From NCBI GenBank assembly GCA_030272585.1, contig BSYQ01000006.1:5481001-5545000 (forward strand): DNA of 64,000 nucleotides, read 5' to 3'. The translations under genes were made by a program, and so were the position numbers. The notes under the pieces are model-generated. The model had not been told where the DNA came from and did no database searches. It saw nothing but the letters and a program-made list of their open reading frames with translations. This stretch comes from Bryopsis sp. KO-2023 (lineage: Eukaryota > Chlorophyta > Ulvophyceae > Bryopsidales > Bryopsidaceae). This document shows positions 55,513-64,000 of this stretch, piece by piece; the first letter of the stretch is position 1, and every line of letters starts with the position of its first letter.

Positions 55513-55748
55513 TCTGCTAACTGCTTTTTCAGTTCTTCTCTTTCTGCAAAACTGGCCCTATAAAGCCCCTTTTTTACTGGTTCTGCACCTTCTACCAACT
55601 CAATCTTATGATTCACACCCCTGTCAGGAGGTAACTCCTGCGGCAGTTCCTCTTTAAACAAATCCTGAAACTCCTTTCTGATCTGTTTTTCTAAGTCAGC
55701 TGCCTCTTTTCCTTCCTCTGACAAGGTTTCTGCAACACTGCCTTTTAC
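55513..55748 (-). pseudogene. pol: Outer chromovirus pol, fragment 2: protease-RT linker and RT start
   Basis: This is a 78-codon open stretch between two insertions. It reads DAVKGSVAETLSEEG, then the typical Ty3/gypsy pre-RT motif (LPPDRGVNHKIELVEGAEPV in pieces) and EELKKQLAEL. Its ends meet fragments 1 and 3 in frame when one target-site copy is kept at each junction. Confidence 0.85.
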
Positions 55749-55756
55749 TGCATCAG

Positions 55757-57061
55757 CAGACCTGGGCCCGACCGGACCGGCAGCGAAAAACCGGTCCGGT
55801 CCGGTCCAATCTGTCCATGGACCGGCTGACCTGTCCGGTCCTGTCCGGTCCAACGAAAAAACGCCGGTCCTTGCAAGACCGGACAGGTTGTGACCTGTCC
55901 GGTTCTGTCCACTCCGGTCCAGTCAACCTCGGAAATCTGCAGAAATCTGGACCGGTTTTCTGACAGATTTTCCGTTTTTAGACAGGTCACACCCACATTT
56001 CGCCTTTATTAGACCGGCAATGTGACCTGTCTAAAACCGGAACGACCCTGTCTTGACAGGGTTGTTCTCCTGTTTTAGACCGGCTCCAGGTCGGTCTGGA
56101 CAGGTGGGCTGCCTGTCCAGACCGACCTGGAGCCTGTCTAGAACAGGTCGCACAACTAAGCACTTCTAACGTGCTAATTGTGTATCAATCGATTGGGAAC
56201 TGATTCAATTGATTAAAGAACGAAGTGTTATTTATTATATACATTTTTAATGCATGAATGACGTGAGCCAAGCCCACCAGCCACCGACTAGAGGGAGTCG
56301 GTCGACTCAAGGAGGATTCGAACCCGGGTTGGCTAAGCCCGAGTCGAAGGCACTATCACTAGTGGACCCCACCACAGGGACGCTCAAAAGGGGGTCGTTA
56401 CATTTAAGTACCCGTTTAATTTTCCAAAATTAAACGGGTACTTAAAAGTAACGACCCCCTTTTGAGCGTCCCTGTGGTGGGGTCCACTAGTGATAGTGCC
56501 TTCGACTCGGGCTTAGCCAACCCGGGTTCGAATCCTCCTTGAGTCGACCGACTCCCTCTAGTCGGTGGCTGGTGGGCTTGGCTCACGTCATTCATGCATT
56601 AAAAATGTATATAATAAATAACACTTCGTTCTTTAATTAATTGAATCAGTTCTCAGTCGATTAACACATTAAAAAGTGCTTAATTGTGTGACCTGTTCTA
56701 GACAGGTGCCAGGTCGGTCTGGACAGGCGGCCCACCTGTCCAGACCGACTTGGAGTCGGTCTAAAACAGGTCATATTGGGCGTCACATCGGTCTAAAACA
56801 GGGTCACACCGGTCTAAAACAGGTCACACGAGTATGACCGTACTAGACAGGCGACAACCTGTCTGGAAAGGTCAAATCCGGTCTAGAAAGGTCAAATCCG
56901 GTCTAGAAAAGGTGGCCTTTACTAGACCGGATTTGACCTTTCTTAGACCGGATTTGACCTTTCCAGACCGGATTTGACCTGTCTAAGAAAGGTCAAATCC
57001 GGTCCAGAAAGTGGTTGCCGGTCCGGTCCGGTCCGGTCCAACGGGTCGGCGCCCAGGTCTG
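55757..57061. mobile_element. hAT-type foldback element with central head-to-head tRNA-like units (foldback 1)
   Basis: The element begins CAGACCTGGGC and ends GCCCAGGTCTG. The 8-bp TGCATCAG at 55749-55756 and 57062-57069 is the target duplication, as for hAT transposons. The outer parts consist of many short variants of GACCGGTCC and AGACAGGTC in both orientations. The centre (about 56188-56661) is a near-perfect palindrome with arms of about 235 bp. Each arm contains a pol III B-box, GGTTCGAATCC, at 56525-56535 and in reverse at 56314-56324, with an A-box-like region upstream. No protein is encoded. It interrupts the outer element's pol between protease and RT. Confidence 0.88.
56455..56560 (+). 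repeat. tRNA-like (SINE-head-like) unit in foldback 1, right arm
   Basis: A perfect B-box (56525-56535) follows an A-box-like stretch around 56481-56500. The T-arm stem pairs only partly, so this is a tRNA-derived sequence and not a working tRNA gene. An inverted copy occupies about 56290-56395. Confidence 0.55.
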
Positions 57062-58239
57062 TGCATCAGTACTTTCCACATTATTAATCAAATGTTCTTC
57101 CTGAACTTCCCGAAGATTTACCAAATACATCGGCATACCCTTGCGGGCTGCCCGAGCAAACTCTTTGGCGGACATCATATCCAAATCTTCAGTACTGCAA
57201 TCCTCTACTCTACCTGTCTGCATTCTGAGTTTGACTACTCCCTGAGGTGTCTGCAAAACCAATTTCTTCTTCTGCCAATCTATCATAGGGTTGTGTTTAC
57301 TCAGCCAAGACATACCTAACACCAGATCATACCTGCCTAGTGTCACTGCATACATCTTTTCCTCTGAAACAAACCTCCCCATCTTGACACTGGCCTGCAG
57401 TTCTTTTTCTACCTTCTCTGAAGTCTTGCCATCTGCCAACTGCACTTCAGTAACCACCTCAGAAGCCTTTGCCTGAATGTCATTTTCTAGCAACCAATCT
57501 TTCGAAACCAAATTGTCGGTTGCTCCACTATCTAACAAAATTCTTGCAAAACAACCTGCCACAGCCCCTGTGGTCTTCAACAATCCTTGAGTCCCCACTT
57601 GGACTCCTCTCAACTTCAAAACTGGGGGTACACTTGAACAAACACTCTTAAGGGAATCTGCACTAAGTTTCCCCTGTTCAAGCTCCTCTCTCACTGAAAA
57701 ATCTGATGTGTCTGCCCTCAGATCAACATCAGTACTTTTACACTCAGTAACATTGTGCAGCTCAGGTTCAGGCTGTACACCTCCCAAACCTGCACTACCC
57801 GACATCACCTGCAAGCTGGGTGTGGCTTCACTTGGCTCATCACCTCCTGCCTCAGAGACCAGAGCGGTTGTGGCTTCACACAGCCCACAACCCTCCTTCG
57901 TTGTCCCTTTATCCTTCACCAGACATTCTGCAAATGTGGCTACACAAGGCCCTCCACCTGCAAAATTCAACACTGACACTGCAGGATCCCCTTCAGGTAT
58001 GGCTACCCATGGCTCTGTACCTGCAAGGTTCTCCATCTTCTTCTTCTTCTTCTTCTCCTTGGCTGAGGCTACACGTGGCTCTCCAACCTTGGAGTTCTGC
58101 TTTAAAATTCCTGCTACCCCCCAATTGGTAGCCTCTCTGTGTGGTGGGCTGCACCGGCCATCCCACACTCCACTTCTATCCTCCTCCGCCAGGATTTCCC
58201 GGCCAGCAGCCTCTCCAGACTCTGGCCTCCTTAGTTTTC
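57062..58239 (-). pseudogene. pol: Outer chromovirus pol, fragment 1: N-terminal linker and aspartic protease
   Basis: On the minus strand this follows gag in the -1 frame. A linker with a KEKKKKKK run leads to the protease centre LLDSGATDN, and later YDLVLGMSWLSKHNPMIDW. The frame is then broken by foldback 1. Further downstream parts are at 55748-55513 and 45403-42681. Confidence 0.9.
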
Positions 58240-58240
58240 C
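58201..58240 (-). promoter_or_regulatory. Candidate -1 frameshift signal between gag and pol of the outer chromovirus
   Basis: On the minus strand gag ends GAA AAC TAA. Six bases after AAC a 6-bp stem GGCCAG (58227-58222) pairs with CTGGCC (58206-58201) over a 15-nt loop. The pol frame is reached by a -1 shift at this point. The slippery heptamer GGAAAAC is weaker than that of chromovirus B, so this is less certain. Confidence 0.45.
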
Positions 58241-59412
58241 TGACAGTCTGCAGCAAAATGTCCTTTCTTGCCGCAGTTGTAACAATCAACATTCGCTGCA
58301 GAGTGACCTGCATCCATTCTGCTCCTTCTGGCAGAGATACTCTCTCCAGATCTTCTGTTCTGCCTCTGTCTGCGAGGACTACCACTGCGTCCTCTGCTTT
58401 CACTGCGACTGTCGCTTCGGTTTCTACCAACATCAAAACCCACGCGGTTACGCTGGAGGCCATCAACCTCCATGCGGTCCCCTAATTGTGGTGTATATTG
58501 GTGTGGTGTATACCTATCACGATCTGCGTCAGTTCTGCCACGACCAGCACTGCGACCTCGACTCTGCGATCTTCCTCTGCTGTAGGATCGGCCTCTGCTG
58601 TAAGATCGGCCTCTGCTCTTTGATCTGTCTCTGCGTGATCCTTCACGCCTGCCTCTGGGACTGTGACCTCTGCGTCCCTCTCTGCGGTACGCCTCAAGTG
58701 GACCTTCCCAAGTGGCGGCGAGTGCTATCGCACGCTCCAGATCTGCAGGATCTTCCATTTCAACCTTAGTTCGCAGACGGTCATTCAGGCCCTCTACAAA
58801 ACGAAACAGCTGCTCTCCAGCGTTGCTGTCATTGATCTGCAGCATAAGTCTTCTGAACTGATGCACATACTCAGCAACGGTAGATCGTCCCTGCCTCAGA
58901 CGAGACCATTCTCGCCTGAAGTCTTTGTTCTCATTCGTTTTACCAAACTGCTGTCTCAGTGCTGTTACCAAAGCTGGAACGTCCTGTGGCAGATTCAACT
59001 GTCCCGCCATCGCAGCTTCATACCGACCTCTCCACCAAGTGCCTGCTGCATCTCTCAAGCATCCTGCAGCCACTAGTACCTGCTGTTCCCTGTCCCTGGT
59101 TGCAGTAACATCAAAGTATGTCTGCAACTGGACTTGCCACTCATTGAGGGGAACATCATGTGGATCACCATACCACATGTCAGGGCCTTTCGCCCTAGCT
59201 CTGCCCAGAGCTGCGGGAGGTTGCTGCTGTGCCATCCTGTTGTGCACTGCGTTCCGAGCTGCGTCGTCCATCTGCACGTTCACGTTGGCTGCTACGTGTC
59301 TCAGGTGCTGGACCTCTTCCTGCATGTCCAAAATCATCTGCCTCAATCCCTGCACGTCGAAGGGATCTGGGGCCGGCATTCCTATCTGCGGTTGCTCGTC
59401 CTGTCCGGCCAT
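58231..59412 (-). CDS. gag: Outer chromovirus gag, 393 aa
   Basis: The start is MAGQDEQPQ at 59412. A short coiled coil is followed by the capsid region (WYGDPHDVPLNEWQVQLQTYF, in pieces; GTWWRGRYEAAM; VAEYVHQFRRLMLQI). An Arg/Ser-rich tail leads to the nucleocapsid knuckle CYNCGKKGHFAADC right before the stop. The ORF is unbroken. Confidence 0.92.
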   Translation of the reverse strand: MAGQDEQPQIGMPAPDPFDVQGLRQMILDMQEEVQHLRHVAANVNVQMDDAARNAVHNRMAQQQPPAALGRARAKGPDMWYGDPHDVPLNEWQVQLQTYFDVTATRDREQQVLVAAGCLRDAAGTWWRGRYEAAMAGQLNLPQDVPALVTALRQQFGKTNENKDFRREWSRLRQGRSTVAEYVHQFRRLMLQINDSNAGEQLFRFVEGLNDRLRTKVEMEDPADLERAIALAATWEGPLEAYRREGRRGHSPRGRREGSRRDRSKSRGRSYSRGRSYSRGRSQSRGRSAGRGRTDADRDRYTPHQYTPQLGDRMEVDGLQRNRVGFDVGRNRSDSRSESRGRSGSPRRQRQNRRSGESISARRSRMDAGHSAANVDCYNCGKKGHFAADCQEN

Positions 59413-59791
59413 CTCTGCGCTGCTCTCTGCGTTCTCTTTCCTGCTGTCCTCTCAAGCGATTCCTGTATATATTGCAGTTGGGATCAGTACACTCTGTGTA
59501 TCTGAAGTACCCTGGACCCTGTTCTGCTCTGCGGTGACCGTGAGGGGGTGCTCTCAGAGCGCCTGGCTCCAACACTGCCAAAGGGTGTCTGACAGGTCCA
59601 AGTATATGTACAGGCTGAGCAAAACGAAGAGGAGAAGGTAAACGAACCACTGTATCAGGAAAACGCAGTGTGTGTGGCAGCACCCCTTCTGGGTGGTTCT
59701 CTGCTGAGTCCTCTGAATGAATACTCGTCTCAGAGTCAGAAACCACTTCAATAACTCTGTCACTACCACCAAAAGGTCTGCCGAAACTCAT
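59195..59791 (-). CDS. Short ORF upstream of and overlapping gag in the outer chromovirus, 198 aa
   Basis: It starts with MSFGRPFGG at 59791 and overlaps gag by 218 nt in another frame. It is Arg/Glu/Pro-rich with one Cys pair (ECTDPNC). I recognise no family. It may be a leader ORF or an alternative gag start reached by frameshifting. The overlapped part may be only a shadow of gag, but the first 120 codons do not overlap. Confidence 0.45.
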   Translation of the reverse strand: MSFGRPFGGSDRVIEVVSDSETSIHSEDSAENHPEGVLPHTLRFPDTVVRLPSPLRFAQPVHILGPVRHPLAVLEPGALRAPPHGHRRAEQGPGYFRYTECTDPNCNIYRNRLRGQQERERREQRRDGRTGRATADRNAGPRSLRRAGIEADDFGHAGRGPAPETRSSQRERADGRRSSERSAQQDGTAATSRSSGQS

Positions 59792-59877
59792 ACAACCAAA
59801 ACTCGACCAAGCAACAGCTGCGCCTGTAACTTTTCAAGTCTGCTTCCCTGAACAGCGCAAAAACTGCGTCTGTGTGC

Positions 59878-60902
59878 CATACTATGGATCTGATCGATCT
59901 TCCAAAACTAAGGTAATATTAGGTCACAGCAGTAATCCGACATCATAACTGCGTCCTAGAACCGATTTTAGCAATGATCGGTTTTTTTTTTTTTTTTTTT
60001 CATTTTTGGCTGATCGGTGATCGTGATCGTGATCGGCCGATCAAATGTTGATCGTGCTCTTGATCGTCCGATCACATGTTGATCGTGATCGTGATCGGTT
60101 CGCCGATCACCGATCTGATCGGTTGTTCCGATCACGATCCCGATCACGATCAAGCGCCGCGACCTGTCGGCACTTCATCGGCTGACCTTGATCGGTGTGA
60201 TCGTGATCGGCCGATCGTGATCGGACCTGCATCCGATCATGATCGGTATTGATCATTTGATCGATGAATTGATCGGTCTCGCGAAAATGCCGACAAGTCA
60301 CCACCCGCAGGTGTTTCTGAGGTGGAAGGATTCGAACCGGGTACCTAACGGATTAGAAGCATACTCACTAACGCTTGGACCACTCGGAGCCACGGTTTGT
60401 TGGTCATCCGTGTCATTATATACGTGATCTGTCAGTCCGACAAACTGAGGTATATATAGCCACGGATGACCTAGTAACCGTGGCTCCGAGTGGTCCAAGC
60501 GTTAATGCGTTTGTCTCTAGTCTGTTAGGTCTCAGGTTCGAATCCCTGCACCCCAGAAACACCTGCGGGTGGTGATTTCTCGGCATTTGTGATGGACCGA
60601 TCAATTGACCGATCATGATCCGATCTAATCGGCATCACCGATCCCGATCCCGACCCCGATCAAGCGCTGCGATCTGTCGGCACTTGATCGGCTGACGTTG
60701 ATCGGTCTGATCGTGATCGGCCGATCAAAGTTGGCCGATTAAATCGGTCATCCGATCAGATTGGTGATCGGCCGATCTCCATCGATGATCGGCCAAACCG
60801 ATTTGATCGGCGATCGATCTGATCGGAAAAACCCGATCACGATTTAATCGGTCGGACCGATCAATCCACGACCGATTAGATCGTGATCGGATCCATAGTA
60901 TG
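59878..60902. mobile_element. hAT-type foldback element with central head-to-head tRNA-like units (foldback 2)
   Basis: The ends are CATACTATGGATC and GATCCATAGTATG, flanked by the 8-bp duplication CTGTGTGC at 59870-59877 and 60903-60910. The outer parts are dense in GATCGG/CCGATC motifs in both orientations. The centre (about 60290-60580) holds two inverted tRNA-like units with B-boxes at 60535-60545 and, reversed, at 60328-60338. It lies in the 5' leader of the outer element, between primer site and gag. Confidence 0.88.
60478..60556 (+). repeat. tRNA-like unit in foldback 2, right arm
   Basis: The A-box TGGCTCCGAGTGG (60481-60493) and B-box GGTTCGAATCC (60535-60545) are 42 bp apart and fit RNA polymerase III promoters. 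The spacing and the GAGTGG start recall Leu/Ser-type tRNAs. The stems pair imperfectly. The inverted copy lies at about 60315-60395. Confidence 0.6.
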
Positions 60903-61026
60903 CTGTGTGCTGCGCCTGTGCGCTGCTTCTGTGTGCTGCTCACAGCACTCTCCAGTTCTATCTCTCCCAAGGCTGTGGGGCCTTCCAAGGTCCTCCAGCG
61001 ACCCTGCACAGTCTTGCTGCGCCCCT

Positions 61027-61038
61027 GCTCCGAAACCA
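61027..61038 (-). promoter_or_regulatory. Primer-binding site of the outer chromovirus
   Basis: On the minus strand TGGTTTCGGAGC begins one base after the 5' LTR, identical to the sites of chromoviruses A and B. Confidence 0.8.
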
Positions 61039-61039
61039 A

Positions 61040-61512
61040 TGTAGTGAATCCGCCTGCAGACCGCTATTGTGGGCTGCTGGCTGTGAACTGCAAGCCTAGA
61101 ACGGCTTGGAGGGAAAGAATAGACGACTTGGAAGCGAGACAAAGGGAGTTCAATCCCAAAGTAAGGTTACAAGAACGTTCAAACCCCAAGAACTTATAGA
61201 ATACCCTAGCAGCCTTGATCCTAACTGATCATAGGCTGTAACATCAGTCTGCATCAATGCTGCAAGGCATCAAACCTTGCAGTCCTTTCAATCAGAGCCC
61301 AGCTCAGCCCCACGGCCATTCCTGTGGTGCTGAGCGACCTTCTAGAACATTCTAGCTGCCAGCTCAGTAGTCCACGTACTACTTCACTGCCAGCACACCC
61401 TGACTGACTGTACGCTGCCTCAGGGCAGCCAGCCTCCTACTTAAAGTACTGCAGGACTGTCAGCAAGCCTGCTGACGTACTGCAGGGCTGTCAGAAACCC
61501 TGATTCGCTACA
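61040..61512 (-). repeat. 5' LTR of the outer chromovirus
   Basis: 473 bp, the partner of 33644-34116, followed on the plus strand by the TCAAG duplication (61513-61517). Confidence 0.95.
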
Positions 61513-61517
61513 TCAAG

Positions 61518-62508
61518 ACATGCCCAAACTAAAGCCAGTCATGGAACCATCCACAGTGCGCGGTTCAACCTGTTGGTTGCAGCAGCGGTTAACCGTTGAA
61601 GTGGCGATTCCGTGGAAGGATATATGCCTTAGGTCTTGTTCCACAAGCCACCCGCGTCGTTACACTCAAAGCACATGGTCGCAGGAGGAGAAACCTGATT
61701 TATAGTATATAAAGCCGTTTATGAATGATGAAGACAAGACTGGGTGGGATCTGGGAATCCGGTAGGATGAGTGTAAAGGAAATGCACTCTAGTATTTAGA
61801 GAAGGGCTGGAGTGCATAGGGCATCTAATTTTGCCCTCCCTTCCCCCCCTTGGTATTGATGCGGGTTTTTGTGCTTGTTAGCAGTTCTGGTTGTGGTCTT
61901 GGTTTTGGCAGTAGGTCATCCACAGAAGGATGTCCAGAAAAATTAATCTCTTCAGGGTTACAGGGGTTGTTTGGCTAGGGGTTATTTCTTTAGGTATTAT
62001 ACATATTATATAGTTCAGAGTATTAAGAAGTAAGTGATTAGGATTTGGGGACCTCATGGTACATTCGGGATAGAGAGGATTTGTTCGAAAGATACTTGTG
62101 TCGCGGAACAAGGGCATTTAATATTAAAAAGCTGTGATTTGTTATAAACCACAGATTTGGGTGGGTTATTGTCAAAAGAATGGATAAACAACAGCGACAA
62201 GTAAGAACAAATGGCACTTTGGAGCTTCACTATGGAAGGGAGCGTGGAGCTGTAGAATAAACTGTTTCTCACAAACCAGCCGCCAGTATTTCTTTCCCGG
62301 AGTGGGGATATCTTTCTTGCACCTTAGGGCACAGTGCTGTAAAGCCCTGTTTAAAAACATCGTCTTTAGAACTAATTGGCTCTACTTTGTAGAGTATCGA
62401 CCATACGTTGCGAGCTGCACTGGGTTTTCAAGCTCGAACCTGTTGATTTTCCATTCTTACGCTCAGGGAATGAAGATATTGACTTTCGTTTCGTTTTTCT
62501 GCTCAGGA
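61518..62508. other. Right flank of the retroelement nest, no gene recognised
   Basis: The host locus broken at 33643 resumes here. The sequence is AT-rich with short open frames on both strands and no domain. Its last part is the likely promoter of the small membrane-protein gene. Confidence 0.4.
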
Positions 62509-63015
62509 ATGAGCGCTTCGAACGAGCCCACTCCCTCTCCGTGGGACGTACCACCAGCCGTTCACTCCGTGACCTTTCACGGAGGCCGACATGTGGGGTT
62601 GCGGGTAAACATGAAACCCAGCACTCTGTGGGCGGCGCTCGCAGCGCTTCTTCTTGTCGCTGGGGCAACTCTTTTTTCCGTGGCCCGATTGTGCGACTTC
62701 GCGGAAGGCACGCGAAATGCTGCTGGCGGTTTGTGGTTGGGCCTGGGTGTCCTCCTCGCGATCGCAGAGCGTCTCGCGCGTGAGCAAGAGAAGGACGTCG
62801 ACATCATCATTGGCACGACGTTCGTCGCTTGCTCCCAAAGCCCGTTCGCATACCGAATTGATTGTGTTGCGAGCGTGGAGAGAGCATCTGGAAACGTGGA
62901 GATGCTGATGAGGGACGGAACGCGCCGAGTCTTCTTCTGTGGCCGTGACGCCCACGTCGCCGATTACATCGCCCACTGGATGAAGGCTAGGATGTGCCTG
63001 GATTCCTTGGTTTAG
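62509..63015 (+). CDS. Small two-transmembrane hypothetical protein, 168 aa, single exon
   Basis: The start MSASNEPTP at 62509 is my choice; an in-frame ATG at 62470 (MKILTFVSFF) would add 13 residues. Two hydrophobic segments (about 38-58 and 72-88) form a hairpin. They are followed by a soluble domain of about 75 residues (DIIIGTTFVACSQ to YIAHWMKAR) with alternating hydrophobic strands and one terminal helix, vaguely like small membrane-tethered PH-like domains. I do not recognise the family. The GC-rich codon use contrasts with the AT-rich flanks, which supports coding. Upstream exons are possible. Confidence 0.6.
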   Translation: MSASNEPTPSPWDVPPAVHSVTFHGGRHVGLRVNMKPSTLWAALAALLLVAGATLFSVARLCDFAEGTRNAAGGLWLGLGVLLAIAERLAREQEKDVDIIIGTTFVACSQSPFAYRIDCVASVERASGNVEMLMRDGTRRVFFCGRDAHVADYIAHWMKARMCLDSLV

Positions 63016-64000
63016 AAATACGGGGTAGGGGGAGGACAGGTGGGCAAGATACCGGGGACCTGGGGGGGAGGGGAGCAGTGCTGAAAATGCACATCGCATG
63101 CCCAATTTTTACAATTGCTATTGATGTTGCCGGGAGGCAAAAAGTTGCCTTGAAATATGGGCATGGGTCAGGGGTTTAAAGAGGGGGAAGAAAGGGGGGC
63201 AGGGGAGCGGGGGTTATGTACCAATGGAAAAAAATAGATGAATAGTGAATAAGGGAGTAAACTGTTGGGGACACATTCGTGAACAAATGAAGTTTTGGTT
63301 TTTACATCCTGTCTGAAGGATGGCTGGATCCGAGATGAAAAAAGGTGAACAGTATAGTTGTGATCAGAAATGAAAAAAAGGAACCTTTTTAAATGCCCCT
63401 GAAGATGGGGAATAAGAAATTTTCCAGGAATTGCTGTAAAACATATGATAAGATTTGCACAACCTTCAGCTCTCAAACAAACAAACAAACAAACATCAAA
63501 TGCTTGGAACTTTGAAATGCTTCATGCCCACCCAGGTTGTCTTCCAGTGAATCTTCTCTTTCCTTTCGGACCTGATTTGAATCTGTTTTGTCTAATTCTG
63601 TCCGTCTCACAACAATTTCTTCCTCATTTGAGCCCCACTGCATATTACGAATCGTTCAACCAATCAATCGATCAATGATTAAACGTTTTACATTCCTTTA
63701 CTGCGAATCAATTTTTGATTACGCCTGAAAAGAATGCGTAAAAAAAAAATACGCCGACAGCCGGCAGAAGAAGGATTGACCACCGAAGTGATTGGCAAAA
63801 ACATTGCGCGAAAAGCGCGATCTGTTTTTGCTGCAAACGCAGTCCAATTCCAAAGCATGCAAAAGGCTTTGGGCACCTTCTGTGGTGACACAGTTGTCAA
63901 CGGTGTTCAGTTGCGTCATTGGGGGTTACAGTTAACCGTTGGGCTAGGGTGTATTTAGCCGGGATAATCCAATGTAATCCACCTTCTTCGTTCTGTCCTG
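63016..64000. other. Right end of window, no gene recognised
   Basis: G-rich then AT-rich sequence with a (CAAA)n-like microsatellite near 63475-63494. A plus-strand frame at 63734-63958 (RKKKIRRQPAEEG...) is open but has no family signal and could be part of an exon running off the window. Confidence 0.35.

Larger units (their letters stand above)
33644..61512 (-). mobile_element. Outer Ty3/gypsy chromovirus, minus strand, split by five nested insertions
   Basis: The element is bounded by 473-bp LTRs (33644-34116 and 61040-61512) that start TGTAG and end CTACA, with target duplications TCAAG at 33639-33643 and 61513-61517. Reading on the minus strand, the order is LTR, primer site, a short first ORF, gag with zinc knuckle, pol (protease, RT, RNase H, integrase, chromodomain), a third ORF, polypurine tract and LTR. 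Five elements sit inside it: foldbacks at 59878-60902 and 55757-57061, retroelements at 45409-55507 and 34180-40723, and a MITE at 41046-41474. Subtracting them leaves about 8.4 kb. The LTRs differ at two positions that I could find, so it is young but older than its two guests. Confidence 0.95.

Noticed and set aside
56300-56560. Possible pair of functional tRNA genes
   Set aside because: B-boxes are perfect but T-arm and acceptor stems do not pair properly, and the units are inside a transposable palindrome; they are called tRNA-like only.
60298-60575. Two mirrored 66-codon frames starting MDHSEPR on opposite strands
   Set aside because: They are the two arms of the palindromic centre of foldback 2 read on opposite strands, so the similarity comes from the inverted tRNA-like units, not from a protein.
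63734-63958. Lys/Arg-rich 74-codon frame at the right end
   Set aside because: No family signal and no clear start context; it may be part of an exon but cannot be supported from this window.

Overview
The window comes from a nuclear genome of a eukaryotic microbe. Its genes contain many GT-AG introns, often with long poly-T tracts before the acceptor. It carries a calcium-dependent protein kinase (CDPK), a family of plants, algae, alveolates and some other protists, and a zf-XS/XS-domain protein of the SGS3/FDM type known mainly from land plants. No fungal or animal hallmark is present. My best guess is an algal or alga-related protist, with a rhizarian/chlorarachniophyte-like or chromerid-like lineage possible; this is inference only.

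Host genes occupy about 1-33 kb. From left to right they are a CDPK (+, 965-3974), a secreted or plastid-targeted [Y/W/F]-D-P repeat protein (+, 5988-9847), a TTLL-type tubulin polyglutamylase with a long disordered N-terminus (+, 11203-15258), splicing factor SF3B3/RSE1 (-, 23353-15763, 16 exons), an SGS3/FDM-like protein fused to a C-terminal RING-like finger (+, 23668-27394) and a membrane-anchored geranylgeranyl-reductase-family flavoprotein (-, 32535-28963). SF3B3 and the XS gene are divergent, with 314 bp between their start codons. All exon models were built by hand from splice sites and phase. SF3B3 gives 1218 aa and the CDPK 493 aa, both close to the usual family lengths.

From 33.6 to 61.5 kb there is a nest of mobile elements. 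A minus-strand Ty3/gypsy chromovirus (33644-61512, 473-bp LTRs, TSD TCAAG) has been entered by two plus-strand chromoviruses with identical LTRs: 34180-40723 (212-bp LTRs, TSD CTTTT) and 45409-55507 (422-bp LTRs, TSD GCAGC). It also holds two foldback elements with 8-bp target duplications (55757-57061 and 59878-60902) and a TA-flanked MITE (41046-41474). Excising these with one target copy each restores the outer element's reading frame at the two junctions that fall inside pol, so the outer element (about 8.4 kb) appears to have been intact when hit. All three retroelements share one primer-binding motif.

The most unusual signals are: (1) an XS-domain/RING fusion in an apparent non-land-plant; (2) a third ORF downstream of pol in two of the three chromoviruses, encoding a coiled coil plus a related Cys/His-rich finger; (3) two unrelated-sequence foldback elements, each with a head-to-head pair of tRNA-like (SINE-like) units at its centre; (4) a TA-targeting transposon lodged exactly in a 5' splice site that still works as a donor; and (5) a new-looking [Y/W/F]-D-P repeat protein. 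The right end (61.5-64 kb) holds one small two-TM gene and otherwise nothing recognisable.
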